A stretch of DNA of 64,000 bases from Neorhizobium alkalisoli (GCF_002968635.1 NZ_PVBN01000001.1:248001-312000), one strand, 5' to 3'; numbered from the stretch's first letter, positions 28,336 through 38,391 are shown. A program made the numbers and translations. The notes: generated from the letters alone by a model not told the origin.

Positions 28336-29201
28336 GCCGCCTTTTCACCACCAGGATTCATCATTTCCTGCTCGACCGAATCGATCGAGGGGCGTTCTTT
28401 GTTGGAGATTGTCTTGCGTCCGTATTCCAGAGCGACCTGCGGCACGGAACCGTTCATGTAGGCAAGCAGGGTCTGCTTGACGATGATGTAGAGGCGCTGC
28501 TGCTTGCTGCGCACGATCTTGATCTGCGAGCAGATGGGGTTGCAGACGCAGTATGACAGGAAGATGCCGAGCATGGTGCCGACGAGCGCCGCACCGATGA
28601 GGCCGCCGAGGACCTCGGGAGACTCGTTGATCTTGCTCATCGCCTTGATGACCCCGAGAACGGCCGCGATGATACCGATGGCCGGAAAGGAATCGCCGAC
28701 CGCGGTGATCGCGTGATACGGCTTCATCTTGTCCTGGAACATCGTGTCGAGTTCTTCGTCCATCAGCGCCTCGATCTCGTGTGAGCGGGCATTGCCGATG
28801 ATGATCAGACGGACATAGTCGCAGATGAAAGCCGTCAGTTCCTTGTTCTTCAGCACCGTCGGTGCAGTCTGGAAAATCGAGGATTCGTCGGGATTGTCGA
28901 TATGCGCTTCGATTTCGTTGCGTGACTTGGTTCTGAGGTCGCGCATCAGCGAATAGAGCACGCCGAGGACGTCGAGATAGTTGCGTTCCTTCGGCACCGC
29001 ATTCTTGAAAGCTTCGCCAAGCGCCTTGCCGGAATCCTTCACGACCTTCATCGGATTGCCCATGATGAAGGCGCCGACGCCCGCGCCGCCGATGATCATG
29101 AGTTCGAAGGGCTGAACGAGAACGTCGACGTGACCGCCCATGGCCATGAAGCCACCGAGGATACAGCCAACCGAAATGATAAAGCCGATAATAATATTCA
29201 T
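28332..29201 (-). CDS. motA: Flagellar motor stator protein MotA
   Basis: A 289-residue proton-channel subunit. The start [23 protein letters not shown] is the first of four membrane helices (about 1-22, 32-52, 168-188, 200-220), with the long cytoplasmic loop (55-165) carrying charged residues that act on FliG. ATG 29201 is chosen because upstream residues in the same frame are not MotA-like. It is first in the leftward motA-fliM-fliN-fliG unit and divergent from the DUF1217 gene, sharing a 177-bp promoter region. Confidence 0.94.
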   Translation of the reverse strand: MNIIIGFIISVGCILGGFMAMGGHVDVLVQPFELMIIGGAGVGAFIMGNPMKVVKDSGKALGEAFKNAVPKERNYLDVLGVLYSLMRDLRTKSRNEIEAHIDNPDESSIFQTAPTVLKNKELTAFICDYVRLIIIGNARSHEIEALMDEELDTMFQDKMKPYHAITAVGDSFPAIGIIAAVLGVIKAMSKINESPEVLGGLIGAALVGTMLGIFLSYCVCNPICSQIKIVRSKQQRLYIIVKQTLLAYMNGSVPQVALEYGRKTISNKERPSIDSVEQEMMNPGGEKAA

Positions 29202-29378
29202 CGTGAACCTGTGCCGATCGTTATCGTTCGGTTTCGGGATACGGTCTCTGGCTTGCGTGAGGCTGGTTCTCAGCGCTTTGATCAAAGGAGAACCGGGACA
29301 GCTTCGCGCAAGTCTTTGCGCATAGTTCTCGCCAGGATCGGACCGGATTGCCCGCTCCACAGACCTTGGTGAGCCATC

Positions 29379-30155
29379 GTGATCACGACCTATACCAGCT
29401 ATGCCATGATCAGCCGCGACCTGCCGAAATCGCTGGCGCGGGTTGCAGAGAAGCCGGATGTTGCGCGCGAGACGGAATATTACCTTTCCAAGATCGGCAG
29501 TATCAAAACCATCGACGACTTCATGGCCGATACACGCGTCTATGATTACGCGCTGAAGGCCCACGGTCTGGAAGACATGGCCTATGCCAAGGCCTTCATC
29601 CGAAAGGTCCTGACCGAAGGTACCGACGCAGATACCGACTTTGCCAAGAAGCTTTCCGACAGCCGTTACGCCTCGCTGGTGGACTCCCTGAATTTCGCAG
29701 CCTTTGGGACGTCGGCCACCTCCTTTGAAAAGGCCCAGAAGGGCGTCGTCGATAAATTTCAGCGCCAGACTCTCGAAGAAGAGGCGGGCGAGGAAAACAT
29801 GGGCGTACGCCTCGCGCTCTATTTCGAGCGCATGGCGCCAACCATCAAATCCGGCATGGAGATCCTCGCAGACGACGCGCTCGCCGAGGTGATGCGGACC
29901 ACGTTGCAGCTGCCCGAGGAGATCATTGGCGCAGACATCGAACGGCAGGCTCAATATTTCGAGGATGCCGTCGATATCGAGGATTTCCAGGATCCGGCTA
30001 AGGTCGGAAAATTCCTCGAGCGGTTTACCGCCATGTGGGAACTGGAGAACTCCTCCGAAAGCTACGATCCCGCCAGTCTGTTCACCTCTTCGTCGACCGG
30101 CATTTCGACCGATCTTCTGATCTCGATCAACAATTTGAAACTCGGAGGCAAATGA
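29379..30155 (+). CDS. DUF1217 family protein of the flagellar cluster
   Basis: A 258-residue soluble helical protein of the DUF1217 family, which occurs in rhizobial and other alphaproteobacterial flagellar clusters next to flgF. The start is GTG 29379 ([16 protein letters not shown]). No signal peptide or membrane segment. Many helices with pattern [20 protein letters not shown] suggest an elongated helical fold. The function is unknown. It is the first gene of the rightward flgF-fliI operon; its TGA lies 1 bp before the flgF start, so the two are coupled. Confidence 0.75.
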   Translation: MITTYTSYAMISRDLPKSLARVAEKPDVARETEYYLSKIGSIKTIDDFMADTRVYDYALKAHGLEDMAYAKAFIRKVLTEGTDADTDFAKKLSDSRYASLVDSLNFAAFGTSATSFEKAQKGVVDKFQRQTLEEEAGEENMGVRLALYFERMAPTIKSGMEILADDALAEVMRTTLQLPEEIIGADIERQAQYFEDAVDIEDFQDPAKVGKFLERFTAMWELENSSESYDPASLFTSSSTGISTDLLISINNLKLGGK

Positions 30156-30156
30156 T

Positions 30157-30894
30157 ATGCAGTCCGGACTTTACGTCGGCATTTCTTCTCAAATCGCGCT
30201 CGAGCGCCGCTTGAACACGATCGCCGACAATATGGCCAACATGAATACCGTTGGATTTCGGTCGACGGAGGTCAAGTTCGACGAAGTTCTGAGCAAGACC
30301 CAGAACGACCTCAACGCGAAGGTAGCCTTCGTCACGCAGGGTAACGACTATCTGTCGACCCGCACCGGCGAACTGCAGCGCACCGGCAATCCTCTGGACT
30401 TTGCGGTCAAGGGCGATGCCTGGTTTGCGATCGACACCCCGGCCGGTCAGGTGCTGACCCGTGACGGCCGCTTTACGATGGATGAAGCCGGCCAGCTTCG
30501 GTCCATTCGGGGCTACCCGATTCTCGACGCTGGCGGCGCACCGATCCAGCTCAACCGTGACGGCGGCCCCCCGACGGCCGGCGCTGACGGCATCATCATG
30601 CAGAACAACCAGCCGGTCGCCACTCTCGGTCTTTTCACCGCCGATATCTCCAAGGGCTTCGTCCGCCATGACAATGAGGGCGTGATCCCGGTCGACAATC
30701 CCCAGCCGGTTCTCGAAGGCATGCAGAACTCCGTGGTGCAGGGCTATATCGAACAGTCCAACGTCAACGGCATCAGTGAGATGACCCAGCTCATCCAGGT
30801 CAATAGGGCCTTCGAAAGCATTTCGGCACTGATGCGCGACAGCGAGAACTCGATGAGCTCCGCCATCAAGACGCTCGGCGGCTCCAACAGCTAA
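30157..30894 (+). CDS. flgF: Flagellar proximal rod protein FlgF
   Basis: A 245-residue rod protein. The N-terminal helix [20 protein letters not shown] with [17 protein letters not shown], and the C-terminal [20 protein letters not shown], are the paired coiled-coil segments of axial rod proteins. It is exported by the flagellar type III system without a cleaved signal and forms the proximal rod with FlgB, FlgC and FliE. GGAGG at 30144-30148 stands before ATG 30157. fliI follows after 20 bp. Confidence 0.93.
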   Translation: MQSGLYVGISSQIALERRLNTIADNMANMNTVGFRSTEVKFDEVLSKTQNDLNAKVAFVTQGNDYLSTRTGELQRTGNPLDFAVKGDAWFAIDTPAGQVLTRDGRFTMDEAGQLRSIRGYPILDAGGAPIQLNRDGGPPTAGADGIIMQNNQPVATLGLFTADISKGFVRHDNEGVIPVDNPQPVLEGMQNSVVQGYIEQSNVNGISEMTQLIQVNRAFESISALMRDSENSMSSAIKTLGGSNS

Positions 30895-30914
30895 AATAGG
30901 AAAGACAGCCCACC

Positions 30915-32312
30915 ATGATGGAAGCGGCTATCCTCGATGCAGTCAACGGCGGCAAGCTTGCACAGCTCGCAGGGCTTGTAGGACGTTATGCCGATCCTGC
31001 CTTTTCCGTGGCTCACGGTGGTCATGTCAGGACCATCGCCGCGGGACATTACACCGTTGCCGGTCTTTCGAAGCATGTAAGGCTCGGCGAATTCGTCGCT
31101 CACCGCAGCGCTACCGGCATTCATCTGGGCGAGGTGGTTCGCGTCGAGCCTGACATCGTCTACGTCAGCCCTATCGAGCCAGGGGAACCGATCGGCATAG
31201 GCGACACCGTCATCCGCAAGGGGGCTTTTCGCGTCGCGCCGGACGATAGCTGGTGTGGCCGGACGATCAGCTCGCTTTGTGAGCCGATCGACGGCAAGGG
31301 GCCGATCAACAAGGGCCACAATCCCCGTTCGATCGCCAACACCGCACCGCCCTCGATGACGCGCAGCCGTGTCGAGACCGGCTTCAAGACCGGCGTCCGG
31401 GCTATCGACATCTTTTCTCCGCTTTGCCTGGGCCAGCGCCTCGGCATCTTCGCCGGTTCCGGTGTCGGTAAATCGACATTGCTGTCCATGCTCGCTCGGG
31501 CCGATGCCTTCGACAAGGTGGTGATCGCACTGGTCGGCGAACGTGGCCGCGAAGTGCGCGAATTCATCGAGGACACGCTCGGCGACAACATGGCGAAATC
31601 GATAGCCGTCGTCGCGACCAGCGATGAAAGCCCCATGCTCCGGAAAATGGCGCCATTGGTTGCCATCACCATTGCCGAGCATTTCCGGGATCAGGGCGAC
31701 AACGTTCTTTTCATCGCCGACAGCGTGACCCGTTTTGCGCATGCCATTCGTGAAGTCGCCGTTGCATCCGGCGAACCACCGATCGCCCGTGGCTATCCGG
31801 CTTCCGTGTTCACGGAATTGCCGCGCCTTCTGGAGCGTGCCGGTCCGGGCGTTGAGGGAACGGGCACGATCACCGCGATCATCTCGATCCTCGTCGACGG
31901 CGACAACCACAACGACCCGATTGCGGACTCTACCCGCGGTATTCTGGACGGGCATATCGTGCTCGACCGTTCGCTTGCGGAGGAAGGGCGTTACCCGCCG
32001 ATCAACCCGCTTGCTTCGATCTCGCGTCTCGCCCGAAAGGCGTGGACGGATGACCAGGAGAAGCTGGTCGCACGTCTGAAATCGCTGGTGCATCGCTACG
32101 AGGAAACGCGCGACCTGCGCCTCATCGGCGGTTATCGCGCCGGCAGCGATCCGGACCTCGACATGGCGATCAAGCAGGTGCCGGTCATCTATGAGGTCTT
32201 GAAACAGACGCCGGGAGAAAAGCCGGCTCTCGACGCCTACGCGGATCTGGCGAATGCCCTGCGGGCCGCCGCGGGGCAGGGTAATCCGCCAACCGCCATA
32301 GCAAGAAGGTGA
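30915..32312 (+). CDS. fliI: Flagellar export ATPase FliI
   Basis: A 465-residue ATPase that unfolds and releases export substrates at the flagellar type III gate. It has the Walker A motif GSGVGKST (about residues 180-187), Walker B in NVLFIADSVTR, the catalytic Glu in GERGREVREF, and an F1-beta-like C-terminal helical domain. All key residues are intact. It follows flgF and precedes a small membrane-protein gene by 7 bp. Its partner FliH is not in the usual place; a FliH-like gene lies at 55173. Confidence 0.95.
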   Translation: MMEAAILDAVNGGKLAQLAGLVGRYADPAFSVAHGGHVRTIAAGHYTVAGLSKHVRLGEFVAHRSATGIHLGEVVRVEPDIVYVSPIEPGEPIGIGDTVIRKGAFRVAPDDSWCGRTISSLCEPIDGKGPINKGHNPRSIANTAPPSMTRSRVETGFKTGVRAIDIFSPLCLGQRLGIFAGSGVGKSTLLSMLARADAFDKVVIALVGERGREVREFIEDTLGDNMAKSIAVVATSDESPMLRKMAPLVAITIAEHFRDQGDNVLFIADSVTRFAHAIREVAVASGEPPIARGYPASVFTELPRLLERAGPGVEGTGTITAIISILVDGDNHNDPIADSTRGILDGHIVLDRSLAEEGRYPPINPLASISRLARKAWTDDQEKLVARLKSLVHRYEETRDLRLIGGYRAGSDPDLDMAIKQVPVIYEVLKQTPGEKPALDAYADLANALRAAAGQGNPPTAIARR

Positions 32313-32319
32313 TTGTGCG

Positions 32320-32892
32320 ATGAGCGACTTACATTACGAAGACGAGGCTCTGCCTCCGCTGAAAGCGGCAAAGTCCTCTTCGCGGCTGGGCGACAAGGTC
32401 CTGATCGCGGTTGGCGTGGCTCTTGCAGCGGCCTCGGCGTCTTTCCCCTGGTATGTCTTCTTCAACGAAGAGAAGTTCGGCATCCGCACCACCGAGCTCG
32501 GCCGCACCCGGGACCTGCCTCCCGGCGTCGGACGACCGGTCGTCAACGTCTCGCCGCTCGCGATGACCGACAGTTCCAAGGAGGACTGGCCGACCCCACC
32601 CGAACCCATGGACGCGCTGACGACGGCCACCACTTCGTCGGTGGGCGAAGCGCGTGACAGGGGCGCTTTTCGTGAAGAACAGCCGTTTCCGGGCAAAAGC
32701 GGCTTCAAGCTGCTGCATGTCGCTAATGGCCGTGCCCTGATCGAGGATGGGGCGGGCATGTACATGGTCCGCGTCGGCTCGATCCTGCCGGACAACAGCA
32801 AACTTGCAACGCTTGAGCAGCGCGACGGCAAGTGGGTGATCATCACGTCCAACGGACAAGTCTATCAGGACGCAGAAACGTCGCGACCGTAA
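32320..32892 (+). CDS. Single-membrane-span hypothetical protein between fliI and flgB
   Basis: A 190-residue protein with a short cytoplasmic N-terminus, one membrane helix (about residues 25-47: DKVLIAVGVALAAASASFPW), a Pro/Ser/Thr-rich stretch and a C-terminal beta-rich domain (about 120-185: GKSGFKLLHVANGRALIEDG). That type II topology places the C-terminal domain in the periplasm. It lies 7 bp after fliI and 53 bp before flgB, as an unnamed gene does in Sinorhizobium. The tail faintly resembles the periplasmic part of secretion-associated pilot proteins, but I do not assign a function. Confidence 0.65.
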   Translation: MSDLHYEDEALPPLKAAKSSSRLGDKVLIAVGVALAAASASFPWYVFFNEEKFGIRTTELGRTRDLPPGVGRPVVNVSPLAMTDSSKEDWPTPPEPMDALTTATTSSVGEARDRGAFREEQPFPGKSGFKLLHVANGRALIEDGAGMYMVRVGSILPDNSKLATLEQRDGKWVIITSNGQVYQDAETSRP

Positions 32893-32945
32893 GTCCGACG
32901 CAAGGTTACCGGCCTAGGCTCCAGGCAAATAATGGAGATAAGCCT

Positions 32946-33332
32946 ATGCAACCGATTCAGCTCTTTGAAGTGGCATCACGTCAGGCCGAGTGGCTTTCCG
33001 TACGCCAAGAGGTGGTTGCCGGCAACATCGCGAACGCCAATACGCCGAAATACAAGGCAAAGGACGTCTCGCCCTTCGATGCCGTTCTGGAGCAGACATA
33101 TGTTCCGATGGCTCGCACGCATTCCGCCCACTTCGCTGCAAACAACATCAGCGACGAGGTCGAAATCAAGGAATCGGAACTGAACGAAGAAATCGGCGTC
33201 CAGGAATCCGGCAATACCGTCTCGCTGTCCGAAGAGCTGTCGAAGACGGGCGAAATCAAGCGTCAATACGAATTGAGCACAGGTCTCGTGAAGTCGTTTC
33301 ACAGCATGATGCTGATGACAGTAAAGAGGTAA
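32946..33332 (+). CDS. flgB: Flagellar proximal rod protein FlgB
   Basis: A 128-residue rod protein beginning [20 protein letters not shown] with the axial-family motif [18 protein letters not shown] (about 22-39) and a C-terminal helix [16 protein letters not shown] 32946 is chosen because it matches the family start, with GGAG 8-10 bp upstream; the frame extends further but overlaps the previous gene. It forms part of the proximal rod. flgC follows after 4 bp. Confidence 0.93.
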   Translation: MQPIQLFEVASRQAEWLSVRQEVVAGNIANANTPKYKAKDVSPFDAVLEQTYVPMARTHSAHFAANNISDEVEIKESELNEEIGVQESGNTVSLSEELSKTGEIKRQYELSTGLVKSFHSMMLMTVKR

Positions 33333-33336
33333 GCAA

Positions 33337-33756
33337 ATGGATCCGCTTTCAGCCTCGCTGAAGATCGCTGGATCGGGAATGGAAGCACAGGCAACCCGTC
33401 TGCGCATCGTTTCCGAAAACATCGCAAACGCCCGCTCGACCGGAGATACGCCCGGTGCGGACCCCTACCGCCGCAAGACGATCACCTTCGGTGCCGAGCT
33501 CGACAAGGCAAGTGGTGTCGACGTGGTCGAGGTCGAGAAGCTCGGCGTCGACAACTCGAAATTCGCTCTGGAATACGACCCGGGCAATCCGGCCGCAGAC
33601 GAGAAGGGCATGGTCAAGCTGCCCAACGTCAACATGCTGATCGAGATGGCGGACATGCGGGAAGCCAATCGCTCCTACGAAGCCAATATCCAGACCATCA
33701 AGCAGACGCGCGAACTGATCGCTGCGACGATTGACCTTCTGAAGGCCGGACAATGA
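33337..33756 (+). CDS. flgC: Flagellar proximal rod protein FlgC
   Basis: A 139-residue rod protein with the N-terminal motif [18 protein letters not shown] (about 23-40) and the C-terminal coiled-coil helix [20 protein letters not shown] (about 98-117). Its start is 4 bp after flgB and its stop overlaps fliE by 4 bp (ATGA), so flgB-flgC-fliE are coupled. It is exported without a cleaved signal peptide. Confidence 0.94.
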   Translation: MDPLSASLKIAGSGMEAQATRLRIVSENIANARSTGDTPGADPYRRKTITFGAELDKASGVDVVEVEKLGVDNSKFALEYDPGNPAADEKGMVKLPNVNMLIEMADMREANRSYEANIQTIKQTRELIAATIDLLKAGQ

Positions 33757-34088
33757 TCGACAAGATTCAAAACGTAAGCTCTCTTTCGCTCGGCAACGGC
33801 ATTGAGGAGATCGGTTCTACGACGGGGTCGTCGCTCGGCACCACGGCGCTGACGCCCGGCCAGAACACCGGCATGAACTTCGCCCAGGTTCTGGGCGACA
33901 TGGCGACCGACACCATGAACAGCCTGAAAGGCGCCGAAGCCATGTCCTTCAAGGGGATCCAGGGCAAGGCGAACACCCGTGAAGTCGTTGATGCGGTGCT
34001 GGAAGCCCAGCAGTCGCTGCAGACGGCCATGTCGCTCCGCGACAAGATCGTCTCGGCCTATCTCGAAATCACGAAAATGCAGATCTAA
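33753..34088 (+). CDS. fliE: Flagellar hook-basal body adaptor FliE
   Basis: A 111-residue adaptor between the MS ring and the rod. The C-terminal half holds the family motif [20 protein letters not shown] and [17 protein letters not shown] (about 72-111). The N-terminal 45 residues are Ser/Thr/Gly-rich and probably disordered before assembly. It overlaps flgC by 4 bp and is followed by flgG after 18 bp. Confidence 0.92.
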   Translation: MIDKIQNVSSLSLGNGIEEIGSTTGSSLGTTALTPGQNTGMNFAQVLGDMATDTMNSLKGAEAMSFKGIQGKANTREVVDAVLEAQQSLQTAMSLRDKIVSAYLEITKMQI

Positions 34089-34106
34089 AGTTTTGAGGAC
34101 GAAGAC

Positions 34107-34895
34107 ATGAGAGCGCTTTCCGTCGCAGCAACGGGCATGGATGCCCAGCAGACCAATCTCGAAGTCATCGCGAACAACATCGCAAATATCAACACCACGG
34201 GCTACAAGCGCGCGCGTGCCGAGTTTTCCGATCTGCTTTATCAAAGCGAGCGGGCCCAGGGCGTGCCGAACCGAGCCAACCAGGCGATCGTTCCCGAAGG
34301 TGCCAATATCGGCCTCGGTGTGCAGACCTCCGCGGTGCGCAACATCCATACCCAGGGTGAACTGTCGCATACGGAAAACGACCTCGACGTCGCGATCGTC
34401 GGTCGCGGCTGGTATCAGGTCCAGTCTCCGGACGGCACGACGCTCTACAGCCGCGCCGGCGCGTTCAACAAGAATGCGGAAGGGCAGCTGGTAACGATCG
34501 ACGGCTATGCGATCGTACCGAACATTACCTTCCCGGCGGATGTGAGCGAAACCAAGATCACCCGTACCGGCCAGGTCATGGTCCGTATCGGCAACTCCAA
34601 CGACTTCACCGAAATCGGCCAGCTGACCACTGCCAACTTCGTCAACGAAGCCGGCCTCCAGCCGCTCGGCGACAACCTGTTCGCGCAGACCGCCGCATCC
34701 GGCGAGCCGATCGTTGCAGCCCCGGAAGACCCGGGCTTCGGTTACCTGAAGCAGGGCTACCTGGAATCCTCGAACGTCGACGCGGTCAAGGAAATCACCG
34801 ACCTGATTTCCGCTCAGCGCGCTTACGAGATGAATTCCAAGGTCATCACCACTGCGGATGAGATGGCGCAGATCGTCAGTAAGAACCTGAAGTAA
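34107..34895 (+). CDS. flgG: Flagellar distal rod protein FlgG
   Basis: A 262-residue distal rod subunit, the standard length. It has the N-terminal helix [20 protein letters not shown] followed by [15 protein letters not shown], the FlgG-specific [10 protein letters not shown] loop, and the C-terminal [20 protein letters not shown] coiled coil. It builds the rod that crosses the peptidoglycan and outer membrane inside the P and L rings. flgA, flgI and flgH, which build those rings, follow immediately. Confidence 0.95.
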   Translation: MRALSVAATGMDAQQTNLEVIANNIANINTTGYKRARAEFSDLLYQSERAQGVPNRANQAIVPEGANIGLGVQTSAVRNIHTQGELSHTENDLDVAIVGRGWYQVQSPDGTTLYSRAGAFNKNAEGQLVTIDGYAIVPNITFPADVSETKITRTGQVMVRIGNSNDFTEIGQLTTANFVNEAGLQPLGDNLFAQTAASGEPIVAAPEDPGFGYLKQGYLESSNVDAVKEITDLISAQRAYEMNSKVITTADEMAQIVSKNLK

Positions 34896-34913
34896 TAACA
34901 GGAGACGGGAGAC

Positions 34914-35396
34914 ATGAGGTTTCGCCGGAAGAATGCCATCGGGGCCACGCTGGCCATGCCGTTGCTGGCTGCCCTCCTTGCCGGAGCGGGTTCGCCCGTT
35001 CTCGCCGGAATGGGAACGGCCGTCGTGCCGACCTCAACCATCTACCCGGGCGAGGAAATCTCCGCCGGCAAGGTCGAAGAGGTCGAGGTTACCAATCCGA
35101 ACCTCTCCGGCGATTACGCCCGCTCCTCCCAGGAAGTCGTTGGCATGGTCGCCAAGCGTACCTTGCTGCCGGGGCGCACCATTTCGGCCTCTGCGCTGCG
35201 CGAAGCCTTTGCGGTGACGCGCGGTTCATCCGTGCGCCTGACCTTTTCGATCGGCAACATGACCATCTCTGCCTCCGGCTCGCCGCTTGAGAATGCCGCG
35301 GTCGGCGATGTCATCCGCGTACGCAATACCGACTCGGGCGTCACGGTCAGCGGCACAGTCATGGCCGACGGTACGATACAGGTGATGGCGAAATGA
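34914..35396 (+). CDS. flgA: P-ring assembly chaperone FlgA
   Basis: A 160-residue periplasmic chaperone with a signal peptide (MRFRRKNAIGATLAMPLLAA, cleavage probably after VLAG near residue 30) and a C-terminal SAF-type domain with VVGMVAKRTLLPGRTI (about 80-95) and GDVIRVRNTDSG. It helps FlgI form the P ring. It is preceded by flgG (18 bp) and overlaps flgI by 4 bp (ATGA). Confidence 0.93.
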   Translation: MRFRRKNAIGATLAMPLLAALLAGAGSPVLAGMGTAVVPTSTIYPGEEISAGKVEEVEVTNPNLSGDYARSSQEVVGMVAKRTLLPGRTISASALREAFAVTRGSSVRLTFSIGNMTISASGSPLENAAVGDVIRVRNTDSGVTVSGTVMADGTIQVMAK

Positions 35397-36508
35397 AAAA
35401 GAACTGGCTAATCCCCGTACTCGTCCTGATGGGATCGCTCCTCGCGGCCGTACCGGTATCCGCCGATAACGCGCGCATCAAGGATATAGCCTCGCTGCAG
35501 TCCGGCCGCGACAACCAGCTCATCGGTTACGGCCTCGTCGTCGGTCTTCAGGGGTCAGGCGACAGCCTGCGCTCCTCGCCCTTTACCGATCAGTCGATGC
35601 GGGCGATGCTGCAGAACCTCGGCATCTCCACCCAGGGCAGCCAGGCGAACGCAAAGAACGTTGCGGCAGTCATGGTGACGGCGAACCTGCCGCCCTTCGC
35701 AAGCCCGGGCAGCCGCATCGACGTCAATGTCAGCTCGCTCGGCGATGCCACCTCTCTGCGGGGCGGTACCCTGGTGATGACCTCGCTTTCCGGCGCCGAC
35801 GGCCAGATCTATGCCGTTGCCCAGGGCGCTTTGATCGTTTCCGGCTTTTCCGCCCAGGGGCAGGCCGCGACGCTGACCGAAGGGGTCACGACGGCCGGTC
35901 GCGTTCCCAATGGCGCCATCATCGAGCGCGAACTGCCATCCAAGTTCAAGGACTCGGTCAACCTCGTCCTGCAGCTACGCAATCCGGATTTCTCGACGGC
36001 TGTACGCATCGCCGATACCGTCAATGCCTTTGCGTCCCGCCGATACGGCGGCCCGGTTGCGGAGCCGCGCGACAGCCAGGAAGTCATCGTCCAGAAACCG
36101 AAGTCCGCAGATCTGACCCGTCTGATGGCCGAGATCGAAAATCTGGTGGTCGAGACCGATACCCCCGCAAAGGTTGTCGTCAACGAGCGCACCGGTACGA
36201 TCGTCATTGGGGCGGACGTGAAGGTTTCGCGCGTCGCTGTGAGCTACGGAACGCTGACCGTGCAGGTCACGGAAACACCGCAGATCGTTCAACCTGAGCC
36301 TTTCTCCCGCGGCGAAACCGCCGTTCAGGAGCAGACGGACATCATGGCGATGAAGGATGGCGGCCAGGTCGCGATTTTGAACGGCCCGGATCTGCGGACA
36401 CTCGTCGCCGGCCTCAACAGCATCGGCGTCAAGCCGGATGGCATTATCGCCATCCTCCAGGGCATCAAGTCCGCCGGTGCCCTCCAAGCGGAGCTCGTCC
36501 TGCAATGA
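35393..36508 (+). CDS. flgI: Flagellar P-ring protein FlgI
   Basis: A 371-residue periplasmic P-ring subunit with signal peptide MKKNWLIPVLVLMGSLLAAV (cleavage near VSA, residue 24), then DNARIKDIASLQSGRDNQLI and GYGLVVGLQGSGDSL, the standard mature N-terminus. It surrounds the rod in the peptidoglycan layer. It overlaps flgA at its start and motE at its end, each by 4 bp. Confidence 0.95.
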   Translation: MKKNWLIPVLVLMGSLLAAVPVSADNARIKDIASLQSGRDNQLIGYGLVVGLQGSGDSLRSSPFTDQSMRAMLQNLGISTQGSQANAKNVAAVMVTANLPPFASPGSRIDVNVSSLGDATSLRGGTLVMTSLSGADGQIYAVAQGALIVSGFSAQGQAATLTEGVTTAGRVPNGAIIERELPSKFKDSVNLVLQLRNPDFSTAVRIADTVNAFASRRYGGPVAEPRDSQEVIVQKPKSADLTRLMAEIENLVVETDTPAKVVVNERTGTIVIGADVKVSRVAVSYGTLTVQVTETPQIVQPEPFSRGETAVQEQTDIMAMKDGGQVAILNGPDLRTLVAGLNSIGVKPDGIIAILQGIKSAGALQAELVLQ

Positions 36509-37062
36509 CCGAGACCCTGTTCACGATCTCCATATCCAAAACGCTTGCACGGCGTGTCCTGACGGCAGTCGCTGTCCTTACGCTGGTCTCCCAGGTGGGC
36601 GCACAACAGCCGGCGACGATTTCGGAAGCCTCGACCAACGACGAAATCCAGAAGTTCTGCACTAACATCGCCGATGCCGCGCGGGACCAGCGCTATCTGC
36701 TGCAGAAGCAGGAGCTTGAAAAGCTGCAGGCTGACGTTGATGCCCGCATCAAGACGCTCGAGCAGCGCACCACCGAATACCAGGACTGGCTGAAGCGCCG
36801 CAACGACTTCCTTGCGCGCGCTCAGGCCGGCCTCGTGGATATGTTCAAGACCATGAAACCCGACGCCGCGGCTCCGCAGCTTCAGGAGATGCGAATGGAG
36901 ATTGCTGCGGCGATCATCATGCAGCTCCCGGCGCGTCAGTCCGCTCTTTTCCTGAGTGAAATGGATCCGGAAAAAGCCGGCATGATCTCGACGATCATTT
37001 CCAGCGCCACTGATCCGAATACCTCGAAAGCACGTCCCAATACTCCGAAAGCGCCCTCATGA
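36505..37062 (+). CDS. motE: MotC chaperone MotE
   Basis: A 185-residue periplasmic protein with an N-terminal hydrophobic signal (about 12-33), a coiled-coil middle (QKQELEKLQADVDARIKTLE, about 70-89) and an MgtE-N-like helical end including LPARQSALFLSEMDPEKAGM. In S. meliloti MotE is a chaperone that folds the periplasmic motor protein MotC, encoded here at 57078. It is coupled to flgI and flgH by ATGA overlaps. The C-terminus is Pro/Ser-rich. Confidence 0.87.
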   Translation: MTETLFTISISKTLARRVLTAVAVLTLVSQVGAQQPATISEASTNDEIQKFCTNIADAARDQRYLLQKQELEKLQADVDARIKTLEQRTTEYQDWLKRRNDFLARAQAGLVDMFKTMKPDAAAPQLQEMRMEIAAAIIMQLPARQSALFLSEMDPEKAGMISTIISSATDPNTSKARPNTPKAPS

Positions 37063-37778
37063 CGAAACGCATTCCAGCCATCATGGCCGTTCTCTTTCTG
37101 GCCGGCTGCCAAAGCCAGACGATCAGGGAGATCGGCAATGCGCCGTCGATGAGTCCGATCGGCAGCGGCCTGCAATATGCGCAGACGCCGCAGATGTCCT
37201 CCTACCCGAAGCAGCCCCGGCAGCTTGCAAGCGGCTATTCGCTCTGGAGCGACAACCAGGCGGCGCTGTTCAAGGATGCGCGCGCACTCAACGTGGGTGA
37301 TATCCTGACAGTCGATATCCAGATCAACGACAAGGCGACCTTCGACAACGAGACCGAACGCAGCCGCACCAATTCGACGGGACTGAAGTGGGAGCTTGGC
37401 GTGAGCAACCTCTTCGGCTGGACGCCGGAAGCGGAAGCCACCGGCGATCTCGGCTCCGACTCGAACACGGATTCGCAAGGCAAGGGCAAGACCAAACGGT
37501 CCGAATCCCTCAAGCTGCTGGTCGCCGCGGTGGTCACCGGCATTCTCGAAAACGGCAATCTCTTGATCAGCGGTTCCCAGGAAGTGCGCGTCAACCACGA
37601 GATCCGCATCCTGAACGTCGCCGGTATCGTGCGACCGCAGGATGTCGATTCGCAGAACACCATCTCCTACGACAAGATCGCCGAAGCCCGTATTTCGTAC
37701 GGTGGCCGCGGCCGCCTGATGGAAGTTCAGCAGCCTCCGGTCGGCCAGCAGGTCGTCGATCTGTTCTCGCCCTTCTGA
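37059..37778 (+). CDS. flgH: Flagellar L-ring lipoprotein FlgH
   Basis: A 239-residue outer-membrane lipoprotein with lipobox LAGC (Cys about residue 17 in AVLFLAGCQSQ). The ARALNVGDILTVDIQINDKA segment (about 78-97) and SGSQEVRVNHEIRILNVAGI (about 173-192) are FlgH hallmarks. It forms the L ring as a bushing for the rod. It overlaps motE by 4 bp and precedes fliL by 40 bp. Confidence 0.95.
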   Translation: MTKRIPAIMAVLFLAGCQSQTIREIGNAPSMSPIGSGLQYAQTPQMSSYPKQPRQLASGYSLWSDNQAALFKDARALNVGDILTVDIQINDKATFDNETERSRTNSTGLKWELGVSNLFGWTPEAEATGDLGSDSNTDSQGKGKTKRSESLKLLVAAVVTGILENGNLLISGSQEVRVNHEIRILNVAGIVRPQDVDSQNTISYDKIAEARISYGGRGRLMEVQQPPVGQQVVDLFSPF

Positions 37779-37818
37779 CGGCATCGGACGAAGGTCTCTT
37801 TTTGAGGGTTTGAAGACC

Positions 37819-38337
37819 ATGGCGGAAGAAGCACAGGCAGGCGAAGCCGGTGGCAAGAAGAAGGGTGGTTCTGTGATGCTGATCGCGGGCCTTGCCATCC
37901 TCACGCTCGTAGGTGCCGGCGGTGGCTGGTTCGTCGGCGGAATGATAGCCCCCAAGGATCCGGCAGCCGACGCGAAGCATGAAGAAGCGGCCGCTGGCGG
38001 CGAACACGGCGAAGGCAAGAAGGAGGAGGGGCTTCCTCATATCTCTACCGAAGCCGCGGGTGTCGTTCTCCTCGAGCCGATCACCACCAATCTCGCCTAT
38101 CCGTCCGAGAACTGGATCCGCCTTGAGGTGGCATTGGCCTTCAAGGGCGCGCCGGAACTGCCGCTTGCCGAAGATATCCATCAGGATATCCTCGCCTATA
38201 TGCGCACGGTCTCGCTGCAGCAGATCGAAGGGCCACGCGGCTTCCAGTATCTGAAGGACGACCTCCAGGAGCGCGTCGATCTTCGCTCGCAAGGCAAGGT
38301 CGGCAAGATCATGCTCCGATCCTTCGTGGTAGAATAA
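37819..38337 (+). CDS. fliL: Flagellar stator-associated protein FliL
   Basis: A 172-residue single-pass inner-membrane protein: a short cytoplasmic N-terminus, a membrane helix (about 18-43, VMLIAGLAILTLVGAGGGWF), an acidic/His linker, and a periplasmic SPFH-like domain ending GKVGKIMLRSFVVE. It rings the stator and stabilises its plugged or open state. ATG 37819 is used (an in-frame TTG at 37810 adds three residues). In most rhizobia fliP follows directly; here a strong terminator and a 7-kb sugar cassette on the other strand intervene. Confidence 0.92.
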   Translation: MAEEAQAGEAGGKKKGGSVMLIAGLAILTLVGAGGGWFVGGMIAPKDPAADAKHEEAAAGGEHGEGKKEEGLPHISTEAAGVVLLEPITTNLAYPSENWIRLEVALAFKGAPELPLAEDIHQDILAYMRTVSLQQIEGPRGFQYLKDDLQERVDLRSQGKVGKIMLRSFVVE

Positions 38338-38356
38338 GACTAGTCCACCATAAACG

Positions 38357-38391
38357 GCAAAACCGGCCTGACATCGTCAGGCCGGTTTTGC
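38357..38391. terminator. Strong bidirectional terminator after fliL
   Basis: GCAAAACCGGCCTGAC-ATC-GTCAGGCCGGTTTTGC is a perfect 16-bp stem with a 3-base loop, 19 bp after fliL. Arms contain AAAA/TTTT on either side, so it can stop the flg operon from the left and the sugar cassette from the right. Confidence 0.88.
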
